From Sarcomyxa edulis (taxonomy: Eukaryota; Basidiomycota; Agaricomycetes; Agaricales; Mycenaceae): a DNA stretch of 64,000 nucleotides. A program made the position numbers and the translations under genes. Location: NCBI GenBank assembly GCA_009761415.1, contig QUOL01000029.1, forward strand, positions 79,543-143,542, written 5' to 3'. The notes under the pieces are model-generated. The model saw only the letters and a list, made by a program, of their open reading frames with translations, ran no database searches and had not been told where the DNA came from. Positions 23,842 through 36,513 of the stretch are shown here, piece after piece (position 1 is the stretch's first letter; each line of letters starts with the position of its first letter).

Positions 23842-26398
23842 ATGTCGACGAAACAGAACTCCACAGCGTCGGTTATCCCTGCCGACGATATGGTTGGAAA
23901 GGACAAGGATGAAGCGCTTCTAGCGTCCTTAGGCTACAAGCAGGAGCTCCGTCGCGAATTCTCTCCCATCGAGATATTCGGCATAGGATTTTCCATCATT
24001 GGCCTTTTTCCAAGCATCGCGTACGTGCAATCGTTTTCTCTCAACGTTGTATATACGTACTGATGTCTCATTCTCGCTACGTAGCTCTGTCCTGGTGTTC
24101 GCTATCCCAAGTGGAGCACCCTCGATGGTCTGGGGTGTACGTCTCGTCCCAATATCCTGCCAATCCCATTTCCATTGAAGCGCAATTGAATAGTGGGCCA
24201 CATGCGCGTTCTTCCTCACATGCATCTCTCTAGCGCTCGCCGAACTTGCTTCCGCAGCGCCGACATCAGGCGGACTCTACTACTGGACCTTCAAATACTC
24301 TTCTCCTAGATGGCGGAACCTACTATCATGGATCGTTGGCTGTAAGTCTCATCCCCTCATACATCCCTCCCTCCCTCAATCAATCAACGAGAGCCCTCAT
24401 ACTCAATGCCGTTCCGTTTTAAATAAAGATGCCAACACCGTCGGAAACATCTCCGGCATCGCCTCTGTAGACTACGCCTGCGCCCAACAAATAATGGCCG
24501 CAGTCAGTATAGGCTCAGACCTAACCTTCACACCCACAACCCCACAAATATTCGGTCTATACTGCGCGCTACTGCTATCCCACGCCGGTATCTGCAGTCT
24601 CGCACCAAGGTATATAGCGAGGTTGCAGACGCTTTACGTCATCGTGAATGTCTTGTCAGTAAAGTCCTTTCCTCCTCTCTTTGTGAAAACCGACACCGTG
24701 ACGCCCTAACGGGGAGCTGACGTATGGATGTTGATTAGGCTCTGTTTGGTGATCATCATCGGCTTGCCTGCGGCTACTCCCAAAGAATTCATGAACGATG
24801 CGAACTTCGCACTTGGGGATTTCAAGAATTGTTAGTTTCATCACGCTCTTCATCACGCATCCCCATTCAAAGACTGATATCTCATCCTTATCATCACTGA
24901 CACTAGTGACGCTATGGCCCAACGGATTCGCATTCATCGTAAGCTTCCTAGCTCCGCTATGGACAATCGGTACGCCTCTGTCTGTCTCTTCCTTTCCTAT
25001 ATACGTATCCCTCGACTCCAACTTCATCGACTGACTCGTCATAGGTGGATTCGACGGAAGCATTCACCTAAGCGAAGAGGCGACAAACGCCTCCGTAGCC
25101 GTTCCCTGGGCGATGATATGTGCGACTACTATAGGAAGCGTACTTGGATGGGGTATGTTATGTCACACAATTCCTACTCCTCATATCGCATCGCTCGCAC
25201 TTATCTTATCTCAACTAAACTATGCACTGCGATCGTCTTAGGTATCAACGTAGCACTGGTATTCTGTATGGGCACCGACCTAGAAAAAATACTGGATAGT
25301 CCGACTGCCCAGCCCATGGCCACAGTATGTCGTTTTCTCATCTCGTCTCCATCTCATTGTTATCATCATTTCGTGACCTCCATGCAATACGCTCAGATTT
25401 TATTCAACTCCTTCGGAAAACGAGGGACTCTGGCGATTTGGTCCTTCGTGATCGTTATACAGTGAGTTATATCCTCGAGATTCACGTCTCCTTCCTTCCT
25501 TTTCCTTCAGTGAGACCGCTCTTCTAAAAAACAAAATGATCATCCATCCAGATTCATGATGGGCTCGAGTATCGTAAGGCCTCACATTCCTACTTGCATG
25601 AACCCTCATCTCATCTGAATCCCGACGGTATATACAGGTGACTGCATGTTCAAGGTCCGTACATCGAACAACTCCTTTCCCCCCCTTTCATCTGCCTTTC
25701 ATTCATCCATCCATCCAAACCCTAACCTCATCCCCACCCCACCCTCAGACAAGTATTCGCATTCTCCCGTGACGGTGCCCTCCCCCTCTCCGCATGGCTC
25801 TACCACCTCACCAACACCGGCGCACCCGCACCCACACACGCCGTCTACTTCTCCTGCACCCTAGCCCTCCTCCTCGGTCTACTCTCATTCGCCGGCTCAA
25901 CAGCCATAAGCGCTGTATTCTCATCATCCGTCGCTGCGTCGTACATAGCTTACTGTATACCGATCTGTGCGAGGTTTTTAGGTGGGCAGGGGTTTGTGAA
26001 GGGGCCGTTTGGACTTGGGGTATTTGTATGTACATGTATCCCCTTCATTATCACTCAACCAATCCTTTCATTCATTCTACTAACACTAACATCCCCTCCC
26101 CCCCTCCCCTCACAAACAGAGCCTCCCAATAGCCATCACATCCGTCTCATGGATGCTCTTCACCATCATCGTATTTACATTCCCCTCGACGCCGAACCCG
26201 GGCGCTAACGGGATGAATTACACCGTCGTCGTACTAGGTGGGACGATTGCGTTGTCGGTTGTTTATTATTATTTCCCGGGGTATGGGGGGGTGTATTGGT
26301 TTAGGGGGCCTGTGGCGAATGTTGGTGTTGGGGATTTGAGTAGCAGATGGGGTGATAGCTACGGCGTGGAAGAGAAGGAGACACGGCTCGTTGGATGA
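23842..26398 (+). CDS. APC-superfamily amino acid/GABA-type permease
   Basis: Plasma-membrane or vacuolar importer of amino acids, GABA or choline-like amines (UGA4/HNM1 group). Thirteen exons (23842-24020, 24085-24136, 24194-24341, 24429-24654, 24739-24830, 24907-24969, 25045-25152, 25242-25324, 25397-25461, 25552-25573, 25638-25654, 25749-26025, 26120-26398) give 536 aa in a single frame. Typical features are FSPIEIFGIGFSIIGLFPSI (helix 1), GAPSMVWGW, LAELASAAPTSGGLYYW (helix 2/3 signature), DGSIHLSEEATNAS and SRQVFAFSRDGALP. About 12 hydrophobic helices are present. Two very short exons (22 and 17 nt) are required to keep SSIVTACSRQVF intact, which supports the model. The exact substrate is undetermined. 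Confidence 0.9.
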
Positions 26399-27412
26399 TC
26401 ATCGCACTATGATTATCGGAGCTGTTACTGTTACACCTATCGCTATCGTACCTCATCTGAATTGTATACATACAGGCTTTCTCTCTGTTCTCCAAGACTC
26501 TTAGGCAATGCACGGTCGGTCGAGATTCGAGGATACTCATTCCCATTCTATTCGCCTACCTCATACATACAGTAAGTGATACACACGGACAGCTCTCGAG
26601 TTGTGTTCGAGTTCGTCATCGGAACCGCACCGGGAGGTGACAGCACATTAACATTCCTGGCTCTGGCCGTGGAGACAACCAACTATCAGTATTAATATTA
26701 ATATTGTCACGCGTACGGTTCTTCCTTGGGCCTTTGGTCTGCCAGTGCGAACGAGGAGACCCCAGTGGCAGTGGTAGTAGTCTCGCGCCCACTGGCAAGA
26801 ACCGATGTGGATGTGGAGACTGTCCTAACGTCTCCATCACTGTCCATCTGCACATGCACAGCCCTTGACAAGTTCTAGACAACTTAGAGCACCATGGTCA
26901 TTGTCATTGTCATTGTATGTCCTGCCCTGGGACATACCTCATCGTCTGTGAATTCCCATTCCTTCTCTGAGACAAACGAGGGAACGCTGGATGGTGCCAC
27001 CAGCTCCACGATGGCAGGTCGTGCGTCCAAGTCACTGCCGGAGTCGAATTCGGTGCAAAGTTCTGGGCAATACAGAGACAGAGCGCCATTGTCATTGTGG
27101 GCGGCTCACCGTCTGCAGCTGTGCATTCCTATCCTTGTCTGAGATGAGATAAACGAGCGTGCCACCAGGTAGCTGATGCCCTAGCCATGTCACGGTCCTC
27201 CATCCCAATCAATCCACCTCGTCCCAATCACTCAAAAATCAAAACCCGAATCCCGACATCTCATCGCCGATCCAGATTCCAGATGGTCCGCTCGCTCGGT
27301 AAACTCCGGGTTCCTTTTAACAGCACCCCCAAAACGCTCAATCAAATCAATTCCTTCCCCTTCTTTCTCTTTCTCTTCCACATCCACCATCACAACACAA
27401 ATCGATTTTACA
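26399..27412. other. Intergenic, promoter side of cyclophilin A
   Basis: No gene. It contains a short (CATTGT)n run near 26898-26915 and an AT-rich TATTAATATTAATATT stretch near 26688-26705. CT-rich tracts just before the cyclophilin ATG (27355-27400) resemble fungal housekeeping promoters. Confidence 0.5.
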
Positions 27413-28135
27413 ATGGCTAACGTATTCGTAAGTCCCCCAATCCCTTTTTCCCATCGTCTCGTGTATACACTGGAACATGATGGTATGAGCTGTACTAAAA
27501 TCGTCGCCTCTCGCAGTTCGACATCAACATCGACAACAAACCCGCCGGACGCATCACATTCAAACTCTTCGACGAAAAAGTCCCCAAAACCGCACGCAAC
27601 TTCCGCGAACTCGCGACCGGGGAACACGGGTTTGGGTACGAAGGGTCGAGCTTCCATCGGATTATTCCCAACTTTATGCTTCAGGGGGGGGATTTTACGA
27701 AGCATAATGGGACTGGGGGGAAGTCGATTTATGGGGAGAAGTTTGAAGGTGCGTTCGGGGTGGTTGATTGGCGTTTGTTGAGTTGCGATGGTTTCTGATC
27801 TCTTTTTTTTCGTGGTGAATAGATGAGAACTTCAGCCTCAAGCACACCAAGCCCGGTATCCTCTCCATGGCCAACGCCGGAAAGAACACCAACGGATCTC
27901 AATTCTTCATCACCACCGTCACCACTTCTTGGCTCGATGGTGCTCACGTCGTCTTCGGTACGAGCAAATCTGCCCACTGATCTGTCATTGATCGTTCGTT
28001 ATGCTGACTGTTCACCTTTCTCTGATAGGCGAAGTGGTAGACGGAATGGACCTGGTCAAGTCTATCGAGGCTCTCGGCACTGCATCTGGTACTCCTAAAA
28101 AGAAGGTTACCATCGCCAAGTCGGGTGCTTTGTAG
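27413..28135 (+). CDS. Cyclophilin A-type peptidyl-prolyl cis-trans isomerase
   Basis: Cytosolic prolyl isomerase. Four exons (27413-27427, 27517-27748, 27823-27957, 28029-28135) encode 162 aa, close to the standard length for the family. The catalytic and cyclosporin-binding residues are visible in [32 protein letters not shown] and [11 protein letters not shown], including the Trp equivalent to human W121, so the enzyme should be cyclosporin-sensitive. It ends [11 protein letters not shown]. The very short first exon (MANVF) is normal for fungal cyclophilin genes. All introns are GT-AG and in frame. Confidence 0.96.
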
Positions 28136-28504
28136 ATCAGGGATGCGCTAGCACAGAGTTGCAGATGAAAGAGAAGAGAGAAGTTGAAGAAATAACATTA
28201 TACATTCAGATTACAATGGACTCAGAGGTGGTGTAGGTTGCGTTGCAGTACGAAGAAGAAATTGATAATGATATTGAATTCATGCACTTGTGTACGACGA
28301 CTGGACTGGAGTAGGTACTTGCCAGGAAAGGACGCGCAAAAGATGTGAAAACAGAATTAGCGCTGGAGTGGAGTCGCGTCATGGCTGAATCGAACCGGCA
28401 TGACGCAGTTGAACCGGTCCGGTAATAGCCTTCCTCGTGACTCGTCGCCTCGCCCTCTGTGTTCCGTTCATCGAGGACCGTTGACTGTGGCTGCTAGGGT
28501 TGGA
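28136..28504. other. Intergenic
   Basis: 3' UTR of the cyclophilin gene and promoter of the next permease. An in-frame upstream ATG at 28400 would extend that permease by 35 residues. Confidence 0.5.
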
Positions 28505-31293
28505 ATGACAGGTACGGAATTCGAAACGGAGGAGGACCCACTCTTGCCTGCTACAACAAACTACGGATCAACTACCACTACCACTGGGCCACCACTCGAA
28601 GGGGCGGCACTTCATCACAACCAAGGAGATTGTAAGAATCAACTATCCATCTTCACATTCATCATAGTACCCTGGTTCACTAAGTAGCTATACTATCTAG
28701 TGAGACACGGTGAATCTTTCGATAATGTCCCACATGCAAAACGACAACTTGGTGCGTCGCGGTTCTCTTATCATGGCTATCGACCGTTGGTTGAGCCAGC
28801 ACTGGCAGGCGTCCTCAGCGCGATGCTCCTCATCTTCAATCGCGTTATCGGCACTGGGTAATCATCTCAAGTCATGGCAATCCCTCTAGAACTCATGTGT
28901 GTACCTGCAGCATATACGCTACACCAAGCATCATCCTCCGTTCATCCGGCAGCGTCGGCGTTGCGCTCTTAATGTGGCTACTCGGCGCTCTCATCGCTGC
29001 GGCAGGTACTTGTGTCTACATCGAATTAGGAACAGTGAGCTTTCCGCTTCCGTCTGTCCCCAATCCATAAACGCAATGTGGTATGTGTATGTGGTATGCG
29101 GTTAACACGAAGAACCATGACAGGGCCTACCGCGTAGCGGCGGCGAGAAGAATTACCTCGAATACATGTATCGCAAGCCGAAATACCTGACCACTTGTTC
29201 GTTTGCTGTGTATGCCGTTATCACCGTCAGTCCCTCCCTCCCTTCTCCTTCCTTCTCTTCTCTTCTCTTCGCATCTAACCACACCGCCCATACCCATGCC
29301 CATACCCATCTCATCTCCCTAATATACGTATGTATGTATCCTCGAACACGGACACGGACACGGACAGGGCTCAGCAGCAGCCAACAGCGTCGTCTTCGGA
29401 GAATGTGCGTACAGTCCCATCTCCATCCAACCCAACCCATCCCTTCTAACCAACCAATCCATCCATCCACACCACAGACACAATCCACGCCCTATCCCCA
29501 TCCCCATCCCCATCCAACCCCCCATCCCACCCCCCATCCAACCCCCCAACCCCAACCCCCTCCCCAACCCCCTCCCCAACCCCACCCCGCCTCATCGCCC
29601 TCCTCTGCCTCACATCCTGCTTCCTCATCCACGGCCTCCTCCCCCACTTCGGGCTGCACCTCCAAAACGCCCTAGGGCTCCTCAAACTCCTCATCTTATC
29701 CGCCATCTCTCTCTGTGGGATCTTCTGCCTGATGGGCGTAAGGGGGTTTAGTGTGAGGCCGGGGTATGAGGTTCCGCATAATTTTAGGTGGGGGGAGATG
29801 TGGGAGGGGAGTGGGGGTGGGGGGGTTAATGCGTTTGTGACGGGGTTGTATAATGTTATTTGGTGTGTATCCCGTTCCACCCATTATATCTCATCTCTTA
29901 TCTTATCTTACCCTCCCCCCCCCCATCCCCACCTTTTTATAGGTCATTCATAGGCTACTCCAACGCAAACTACGCCCTCTCCGAAATAAAAAACCCCGTC
30001 CGAACCATCAAACGCGCCGCTCCACTCGCCATGCTCGCCATAACCACAGTATACATGTTAGTGAACGTATCGTACTTCGCTGTAGTATCAAAAAGGGATA
30101 TTATGGGTAGTCGGAGGATAGTAGCTGCTCTCTTCTTCCGCAACCTCTTTGGATCTACTATGGAGCGGGTGAGTGTTGCGCATGACGTTGATTGAATGAA
30201 TGAAGAGTTGTTGACGTCAGGATGTGGATGTGGATGTGATGTGGTGGTCGCTAATTTGAATTGAATAGGTTTTGAGCGCAGTGGTTGCGTTGTCGACGCT
30301 GGGGAATTTACTCGCTGGGCAGTTCTCTCAGGGAAGAGGTACGTACGATTCTCTTCTTCCCTTTTCCTTCCCTTCCCATTTTCTTCCCTTCCCATCCCAC
30401 CCCCCCCAATCCCCCGCACTTGTCCAACACTAACACCTACACCCCCCCCCCCCCCCACCCCCCACACAGTAATCCAAGAACTAGGCCGCGAAGGCATCCT
30501 CCCCTACCCCTCCTTCTTCTCCAGCACCAGACCCTTCAACGCACCCCTAGCAGGCCTATTCACGCAATACGTCGTTTCGTGTGCGTTCATGCTGCTACCG
30601 CCGCCGGGGGATGCGTATTTGTTTATGATTAGCTGTGAGTGGTATTATTTCTCCGTGTCAACTCATACTCAAACATTTACGGATACACGCAGTGTCATCA
30701 TACTCAACAGCAATAATAAACACACTCGTCTCCCTCGGCCTCCTACTCCTCTACACACCATGGCCATCCTACCGCAACCGCAACTGGGACCCACCCTTCC
30801 ACGCACCAAAACCCATCATCATAGCCTTCTTCCTCTCGAATGTCTTTCTTGTCGTCGTTCCGCTGATTCCACCAAGTTCGGGGAAGGGAGGGGGTGGGGG
30901 AGGGGGAGGAGGGGGGTATGAGAGGATTCCTTATTGGGTGAGTGGCGTTGATGTTGATGTTGAGGTTTGGCTCCTCTTATGATTCTTACGATTGTTCTTC
31001 ACCTCTTCCCTTCCTCTTCCCCCTACGATTCCTCCCCTCCTGTCCTATTCTAACTCCCTTTTGGAATCAAAATCCTGATTCTCAATTCCATACAGCTCCA
31101 CCCCCTAGTAGCAATCTCCATATCCCTCATCGGCGTCGTCTATTGGTACGTCTGGTCTATCTTCCTACCACGTCGGAGGGGGTACACTTTGGAGCGGGAG
31201 TTGGTTGTCCAAGGTGGGGGTGGTGGGCAGGGTGGTGGGCAGGGTGGGGATGGGGTGTCGAGGTTTGTTTTTCGGAAGGTGGCGATTAGGTGA
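28505..31293 (+). CDS. MUP1/LAT-type amino acid (probably methionine) permease
   Basis: APC-superfamily importer of the high-affinity methionine permease type. Eleven exons (28505-28631, 28701-28857, 28911-29034, 29124-29225, 29368-29404, 29478-29862, 29943-30168, 30269-30338, 30470-30634, 30693-30937, 31096-31293) give 611 aa in one frame. Key segments are FNRVIGTGIYATPSIILRS (unwound helix 1), LPRSGGEKNYLEY, SFIGYSNANYALSEIKNPVR and IQELGREGILPYPSFFSSTR. The start at 28505 gives an acidic N-terminus, and 28400 is an in-frame alternative. There are two odd insertions. A Ser/Pro-rich run of about 35 residues after FGEYTIHAL is encoded by a CCCCAT/CCCCAAC microsatellite. A run of ten Gly before YERIPYW comes from a poly-G tract. 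Both are in predicted loops. Confidence 0.9.
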
Positions 31294-32450
31294 TAGTGAT
31301 GATACCGACTAGGGAAGTACCGCTTGCGCTTGCTTGCTAGTACTTGTCATTGGAATCCTCTGGAGAACTTTCTGATTTTTTCTTGTAGATTTGGAATGCG
31401 CATCCTTTGTCCCGTTAGAGTAGTGCCTAAGAGAACACGCTGCTTGTCATACCGTTCGTGCTATCAATATCCGCTTGGGTCAGTACAACTACAACTCGAG
31501 TCCAAGGCTTAAGTATACTCAATGCTAGACGCGTCTGAATCGATACACTGGTTTCGAAGATGCACTCGAACCTTTGGACGCGTCGCGACGCCATTGGGAC
31601 TTCCTCATAAGCAGTCGACTCGACTCTCCTGCTCTGCAAGAAGAACACCTGTACAAGTCGTTCCTTGCAGCATTACGTCGGGGCACACTTTTGACAGTGA
31701 CTGTTTGACTGTTGCCAGATGCAAGCAAGGTGATGTGCCTCCATGGTCAAGCCTTAATCTAATGGAGATGAGACCCCTATCAATATCAGTATTAGGGCGT
31801 GGACTCGGAGCTCCGAGTCAAGTTGACAAGTTCCGTATTTTGAGTATAAGTTTTCGAGTTGATGTCAATTAGATCGATCGCGGAATGGAATATACATTAT
31901 TGTGACTTGAAGACGGAGATGGCTGTCAATCAGCTTTGGAACGATCATGTTATCGATATCGATGTTATGCGGAGGAAACGACAATAGATGTAATGCGGAG
32001 GAGAGGACAATAGGCAAGACGTATGAGTAATGGAGTAATGGAGTGTATACGTATGTACGGTAAACTAGCTGATGATTTAGATTTAGACGTATGTATGGGA
32101 GTTAGGAGTTGTGGTGTGGGGTGTGGTCATAAAAGTCGTGAATCGTAAATCGAAGGTTGGAAGTGGAGTGGAGGAAGGAATCGGTGAATCGAAGGTGGTG
32201 GAGCAAGGAATTGGTCAACGAAACGAAGAAAGGGATGGGATGGGATGGGATGAATGATAGATAGAACGGAACAGAGTCCAATGACATTCAGTAAATAAAG
32301 CTACAGCGACCATGGCATGAAGAACGAAGAACGAACAAAAAAAAATCAAAAAATGGAAGGCATGCATGCAATCATTTTGGCGCGTCGTCGAGCACTGAGT
32401 CGAGCATTGACTCGCTCATGGAGACGCGTTAAGCATTGAATCGCTAACGC
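31294..32450. other. Intergenic, 1.2 kb
   Basis: 3' flanks of two convergent genes. No coding signal. It contains a perfect 18-bp palindrome (31802-31819) and, near 32390-32460, two imperfect copies of a GAGCATTGACTCGCTCATGGAGA-like word. Confidence 0.5.
31802..31819. repeat. Perfect 18-bp palindrome
   Basis: GACTCGGAGCTCCGAGTC equals its own reverse complement. It has no spacer and no T-run, so it is not a simple terminator. It could be a symmetric protein-binding site or chance. Confidence 0.7.
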
Positions 32451-33513
32451 TCATGGAGAATAATTCTTCGGCATGATCCCACAGTCGTCAATGCGTATAT
32501 CCTTCTTCGGAGCACCTGCGACGAGGAATGGATGCATGTGTCCAGGTGGTGACGCCTTTTTGTTGTTGGTGTCGTAAATGGGAGTACTATCCACAACTTG
32601 GATTTTTTCCAGTACTTCCCAGTTCCCGTTCGGAGCGAGGACTTCACCGAAGATGGTGTGCTGTGGGCAATCGAATTGTCAGAAACGGAAAGGGACGGAC
32701 GGAGAGAATGAGTCGATTACGCACGTGATTTGTCAGCCATGTAGCACGACTCATGGTGATGAAGAACTGACAAAAGAGAGATGGCGCATGTCAGTATCTC
32801 CTCATCAGACACGATGCTGCCAGACATGGTAGGTACCTGAGATGTATTGGTGCTGGGGCCGTTATTAGCCATCGCAATGACTCCACGCCTGTCAAATTTA
32901 TAGGTATAATTCTCGTCTAGCGAATAGTATGACGTCAAGACAAGACACGATGTATTGCGGTGTGCACGCACCATGAAATGGACCGTTGTAGATAGATTGG
33001 CCACCCTTGCCGTCAATATCGCCGGCTTGGACAAGGAACTGCACGCAGACCATGTAAGAATAGATATTCTATTTCTATACAAAGACTGCAAAAACTCACA
33101 GAACGAAGCGCGCGATGGAAAGAGCAGCCTTGGTAGGACAACTTCGTACCCGTTTTATCCTTCAGCTGACCCTTGCAGAGCTCCCGAAAGTTCCTTGCTG
33201 TCTTTGGGGTAACGTCGTCGTAGAGCCGCATGATAAGGGTTCCTATGGCTTTGCCATCTATCGAAATGTCCATCTGCGGGCGACGAAGGATCAACAAAGG
33301 GAGGGGTAGGGGTGATGATCAGATAGATAGATGGATAGATGAACATACCCAAACATCACGCGTCCAAATGTCTGCAATCCATTTGCGTGCAGTTGTACAA
33401 GTAGAGCCGATGCTCAAGGCGGTGAGCGTGTCTTCCTCTGCAGCGCCGACAAAGATTTTGTGGACTAGTTCCACTGGGAGATCTATAAGAGGAACATGAT
33501 CAGAGGAGAACAT
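32451..33513 (-). CDS. Cyclophilin-type PPIase with an F-box-like N-terminal exon
   Basis: Six exons (33513-33349, 33273-33100, 33038-32972, 32916-32837, 32766-32725, 32660-32451) give 245 aa. Exon 1 (55 aa) reads as an F-box-like helix set: HVPLIDLPVELVHKIF, TALSIGSTCTTARKWI. A phase-0 intron (GTATGT..CGCAG, with a CTAT repeat) joins it to MDISIDGKAIGTL, the first strand of a divergent cyclophilin domain. That domain continues with [43 protein letters not shown] and ATWLTNHHTIFGEV, then an extended C-terminus. Active-site Arg, Phe and the Trp are kept. The ATG of exon 2 could be an alternative start giving a 190-aa cyclophilin. F-box proteins recruit SCF ubiquitin ligases, so if the fusion is real it would pair recruitment with prolyl isomerisation. 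That function is an inference. Confidence 0.72.
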
Positions 33514-34671
33514 CAGAAAGATGACTTTGATAGATGATGCGAACTTTGGAAAGGGCTGGATGTCGCCATGAGTGAAGGAGGAGGAGAAGGATGAGAAGAA
33601 TAAGAGACATGGGGGTGGCTTTAAGTATTCTTTGTACACACGCGCCACGGAACTGCCGTCAGGGATCAATATGAACCGTATATGAAGCACCACGATGAGA
33701 CTGGTCGAGTCAGTTCAAACTATCAAAACACAAAAAGGACAAATCTCCCACCAGATCGGGTGCTGTGCGTGTTTAGAGATCGCACGTGATGGGCTTTCCT
33801 TCTCGGCGACCCAACGCGTCGCAGATTTTGCATTGTTCAGACCAAGAGATCTAGACATACCGACCTTCGAATTCTGAAACAAAAAGACAGGAGGACAATA
33901 AGAAGAATCATAGCCATCTTGTCATATGCATCGGACACCGGCTGGGTCACCCGGTGCATATCGATCCCAATCGATCCCGTACAAATACGTCTATCAGCCT
34001 GCCAGGTTCTACACATTGTGTTCGAAAAAGGACATCCGGAATAGACGCCACTGACTGAAAGGTTATGTGCCGATAGAAACGCTGTGCTAAGAACCCCTTC
34101 TTCCGCGATCCCTGACTCACGTAATGCAGAGGTATGGCAGCAAATTCGGGTCCGTTACAGTCTGCTGTGGCAGCTGTGCGTACTTGGACTGCCTGGTACA
34201 TGCATAGGCGGATTGGTATGTAACGTCGCGTCGTCGCGGGGATCGCCGACTTGTCTTGAAATACGTTGATCGTATCATCTTGTGTGAAAGACAAACTGCG
34301 GTGGGTTCCGGGCTCCAAGAAAGTCCAAGACCGGTCGTAGACGGAGGTAGTGAGTCAGCACTTGGAATGAAGCTCAGAAGCTGCAGTGGTAGCCAAAGCG
34401 CCGACGCAGAGTCAGAGATATATATGAAGAACCCGACCGTGAGTGGACCGCACTGCTGAGTGAATGGCAAAAATAGACGCTCGAGTCAAGGCAGGTCAAG
34501 GCCGGTGAAACGGAGTTGGAAACTCGAAACTCCGTTCCGCCTTCCGCTTGCCTGACAGCTGCACGTGATTCACGGACAACCCTTCCCGTCGGCGTCTTCA
34601 GACTCTTCTTGTCTCCATTCACTGTTGAGATGCGCGTTCACAAACGCTCACTACAGTTCACAACGTCGACG
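33514..34671. other. Intergenic
   Basis: No supported gene. Several open frames of 60-120 codons occur on both strands without motifs or splice chains. Confidence 0.4.
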
Positions 34672-35624
34672 ATGTCCATCACATCGCTGTCTGTTTCTCG
34701 ATCCAACGAAATGATGGATCTGCAATCACTCTCGGAGCATCAATTTGTTCCTGAGGTATCAGTGGGAATTTTGTAATGATCTGCCAACTTGTACGACTCG
34801 ATTCCCTTGTTTTTCGACTGTCAAGTCTCCTTCATGTTCAGCGATAGTAATGTCACCAGCAGCCTGGACTACACCGCTGTAGTACAGTCCGTGTAAGTGA
34901 TATGTTGACCAATCTCTTTCTTTTCTCTACCTGACGTCTTGCGATAGACGCCTGCATAATCACCTGGCGCTTGCAGCGGGATGTGCGTATCATCCACTAG
35001 TCCTCATATAGCTCATGAATGACTCGACACGTCAAAGCGTTCTTATTCTTCGATCATATATTGACCTTCGGGCAGGAACTTGCCTACATCTGGAAGCGGC
35101 CAAAGACCGCCAGCGCGTGGTTGTTTTGTTTGAACCGCTACTTCGCTTTGTTTGCCAACATCTCAGCTCTAGTCTTGGTGTTTCAGAAGATAACCCCCGA
35201 GGTGTGTCGTCGCATTCTTTTCATCTTGATACATTCAACAACGTACATCCTACAGAGGTGTGGAACTATATACTCATATCCGTTTTCGTGACGTTGATAG
35301 CCGCTTCCTTAGTTGCAAGAAATCGTCATTTTTCCGCCAGTCCTTATTGGTAATCAATCAGGTCATCGTCTGCGGTGAGTAGGACGAACTCTAGTAACCG
35401 ACGAACTGTACGCTCATATCCCCAAAGCGCTTCTAACATTACGAATATACGCGTTGTATGGCCGTGACATCCGGGCTCTTCTTCTAATGCTTATCAGTGC
35501 TGCAGTGCTGCTAATAATATCTATTGTGCGCCCATGTCTTGCTTCATCACGGTCTAAATTTATAGTCTTTGCATTACACAGGAAGGTCGCACTATCAAAC
35601 CCAACTGAAGTTGACGTGGCTTAG
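34672..35624 (+). pseudogene. Truncated DUF6533-like multi-pass membrane protein gene
   Basis: Agaricomycete DUF6533 proteins have about seven hydrophobic helices. Matching segments here are LHNHLALAAGSFLFFDHILT, FGQELAYIWKRPKTASAWLF with LNRYFALFANISALV, and TLRIYALYGRDIRALLLMLI with SAAVLLIISIV. They are joined by plausible introns (for example GTAAGT..GATAG and GTGCGT..CAAAG). The frame ends in TAG at 35622-35624, shortly after the helix that normally lies mid-protein. The C-terminal half is therefore missing. The 5' exons around 34672-34770 do not join cleanly. A partial or decayed copy is more likely than a complete gene. Confidence 0.5.
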
Positions 35625-36513
35625 ACAGAGTTTGATATAAACATCGCCCCAGCGGGAAATCGGAGTGGTCAAATTTTACGCATAATTTGTCGACTCCACC
35701 CGGGCACATACCAATATGGCCCTGGGCCATGCCACGATTAGACTCGCACTTCAGCGGTCATTTTTTCGGTGCCTTGGAATATTTCTTTTGCTTCGAGTTT
35801 CTCATGGTTCTCAAGGCAGAAAATAAGATGATGGGAACGAAGTATATTATAGAGCAGTAACAGATAACGAAGTATGAAGAAAGATGTTAACCGTACAGTG
35901 ATCACTTGCCTGACATGGAATCCCATAATCTGTCCCTATGCCGTGCAATCAAAACTAGAGGTTCAGGGAGAGGACCTGCAATAAAGATGGGAGTGAGAAT
36001 ACAGGGAGAAGAACAGATACAAGGAGAGGGAACAGAGGGAATTGAGGAGCAACAGGCTGCATCAACTCAGCCCACCAAAATGATGCCCGAGCACATGCCA
36101 GGAACAATGGCAGACAGGGTACAGGAGAGAACATAGAGACCCACAGACAGGGATATATGACATCTGACAACCAACAAGGTGTCCATCGAACGAGCAGCAC
36201 GGCAAAGAGGACGAAAACAAAGAGGACCGACGAAGGTGGAGAGAAAATTGACGCGCCAGCCAAACACAACCAAATTTGAATGAGGCGCGTCGCCCCAAGT
36301 CCTCGTCAATTATCGCAATTCATTTTCTACTCATCGGGGCTCCAGGATCTAAGGTTAGATTGATGTATTTCCTGGTTTATTATATCCATGAGAGTGCCTC
36401 GTTTTTTTTCCTAATATTCCAGACCACGTATCGACTCATCAAGCAGATCAAGTTCTGCTGTAACTCGTATTTCAGAGACCAACAACTAACAAACAACATA
36501 CAAGTATATTAAA
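35625..36513. other. Intergenic
   Basis: No supported gene. About 35960-36140 is purine-rich on the plus strand (repeated GGGAGA/ACAGAG words), and a run of Ts lies near 36402. Confidence 0.4.

Noticed and set aside
25646..26132. Overlapping Pro/His/Thr-rich open frames
   Set aside because: They are alternative-frame readings of the permease exons and of CT-rich introns; the permease frame keeps all family motifs.
29153..29880. Gly/Trp-rich minus-strand frames opposite the methionine-type permease
   Set aside because: They are the antisense of the CCCCAT repeat and show repetitive composition only.
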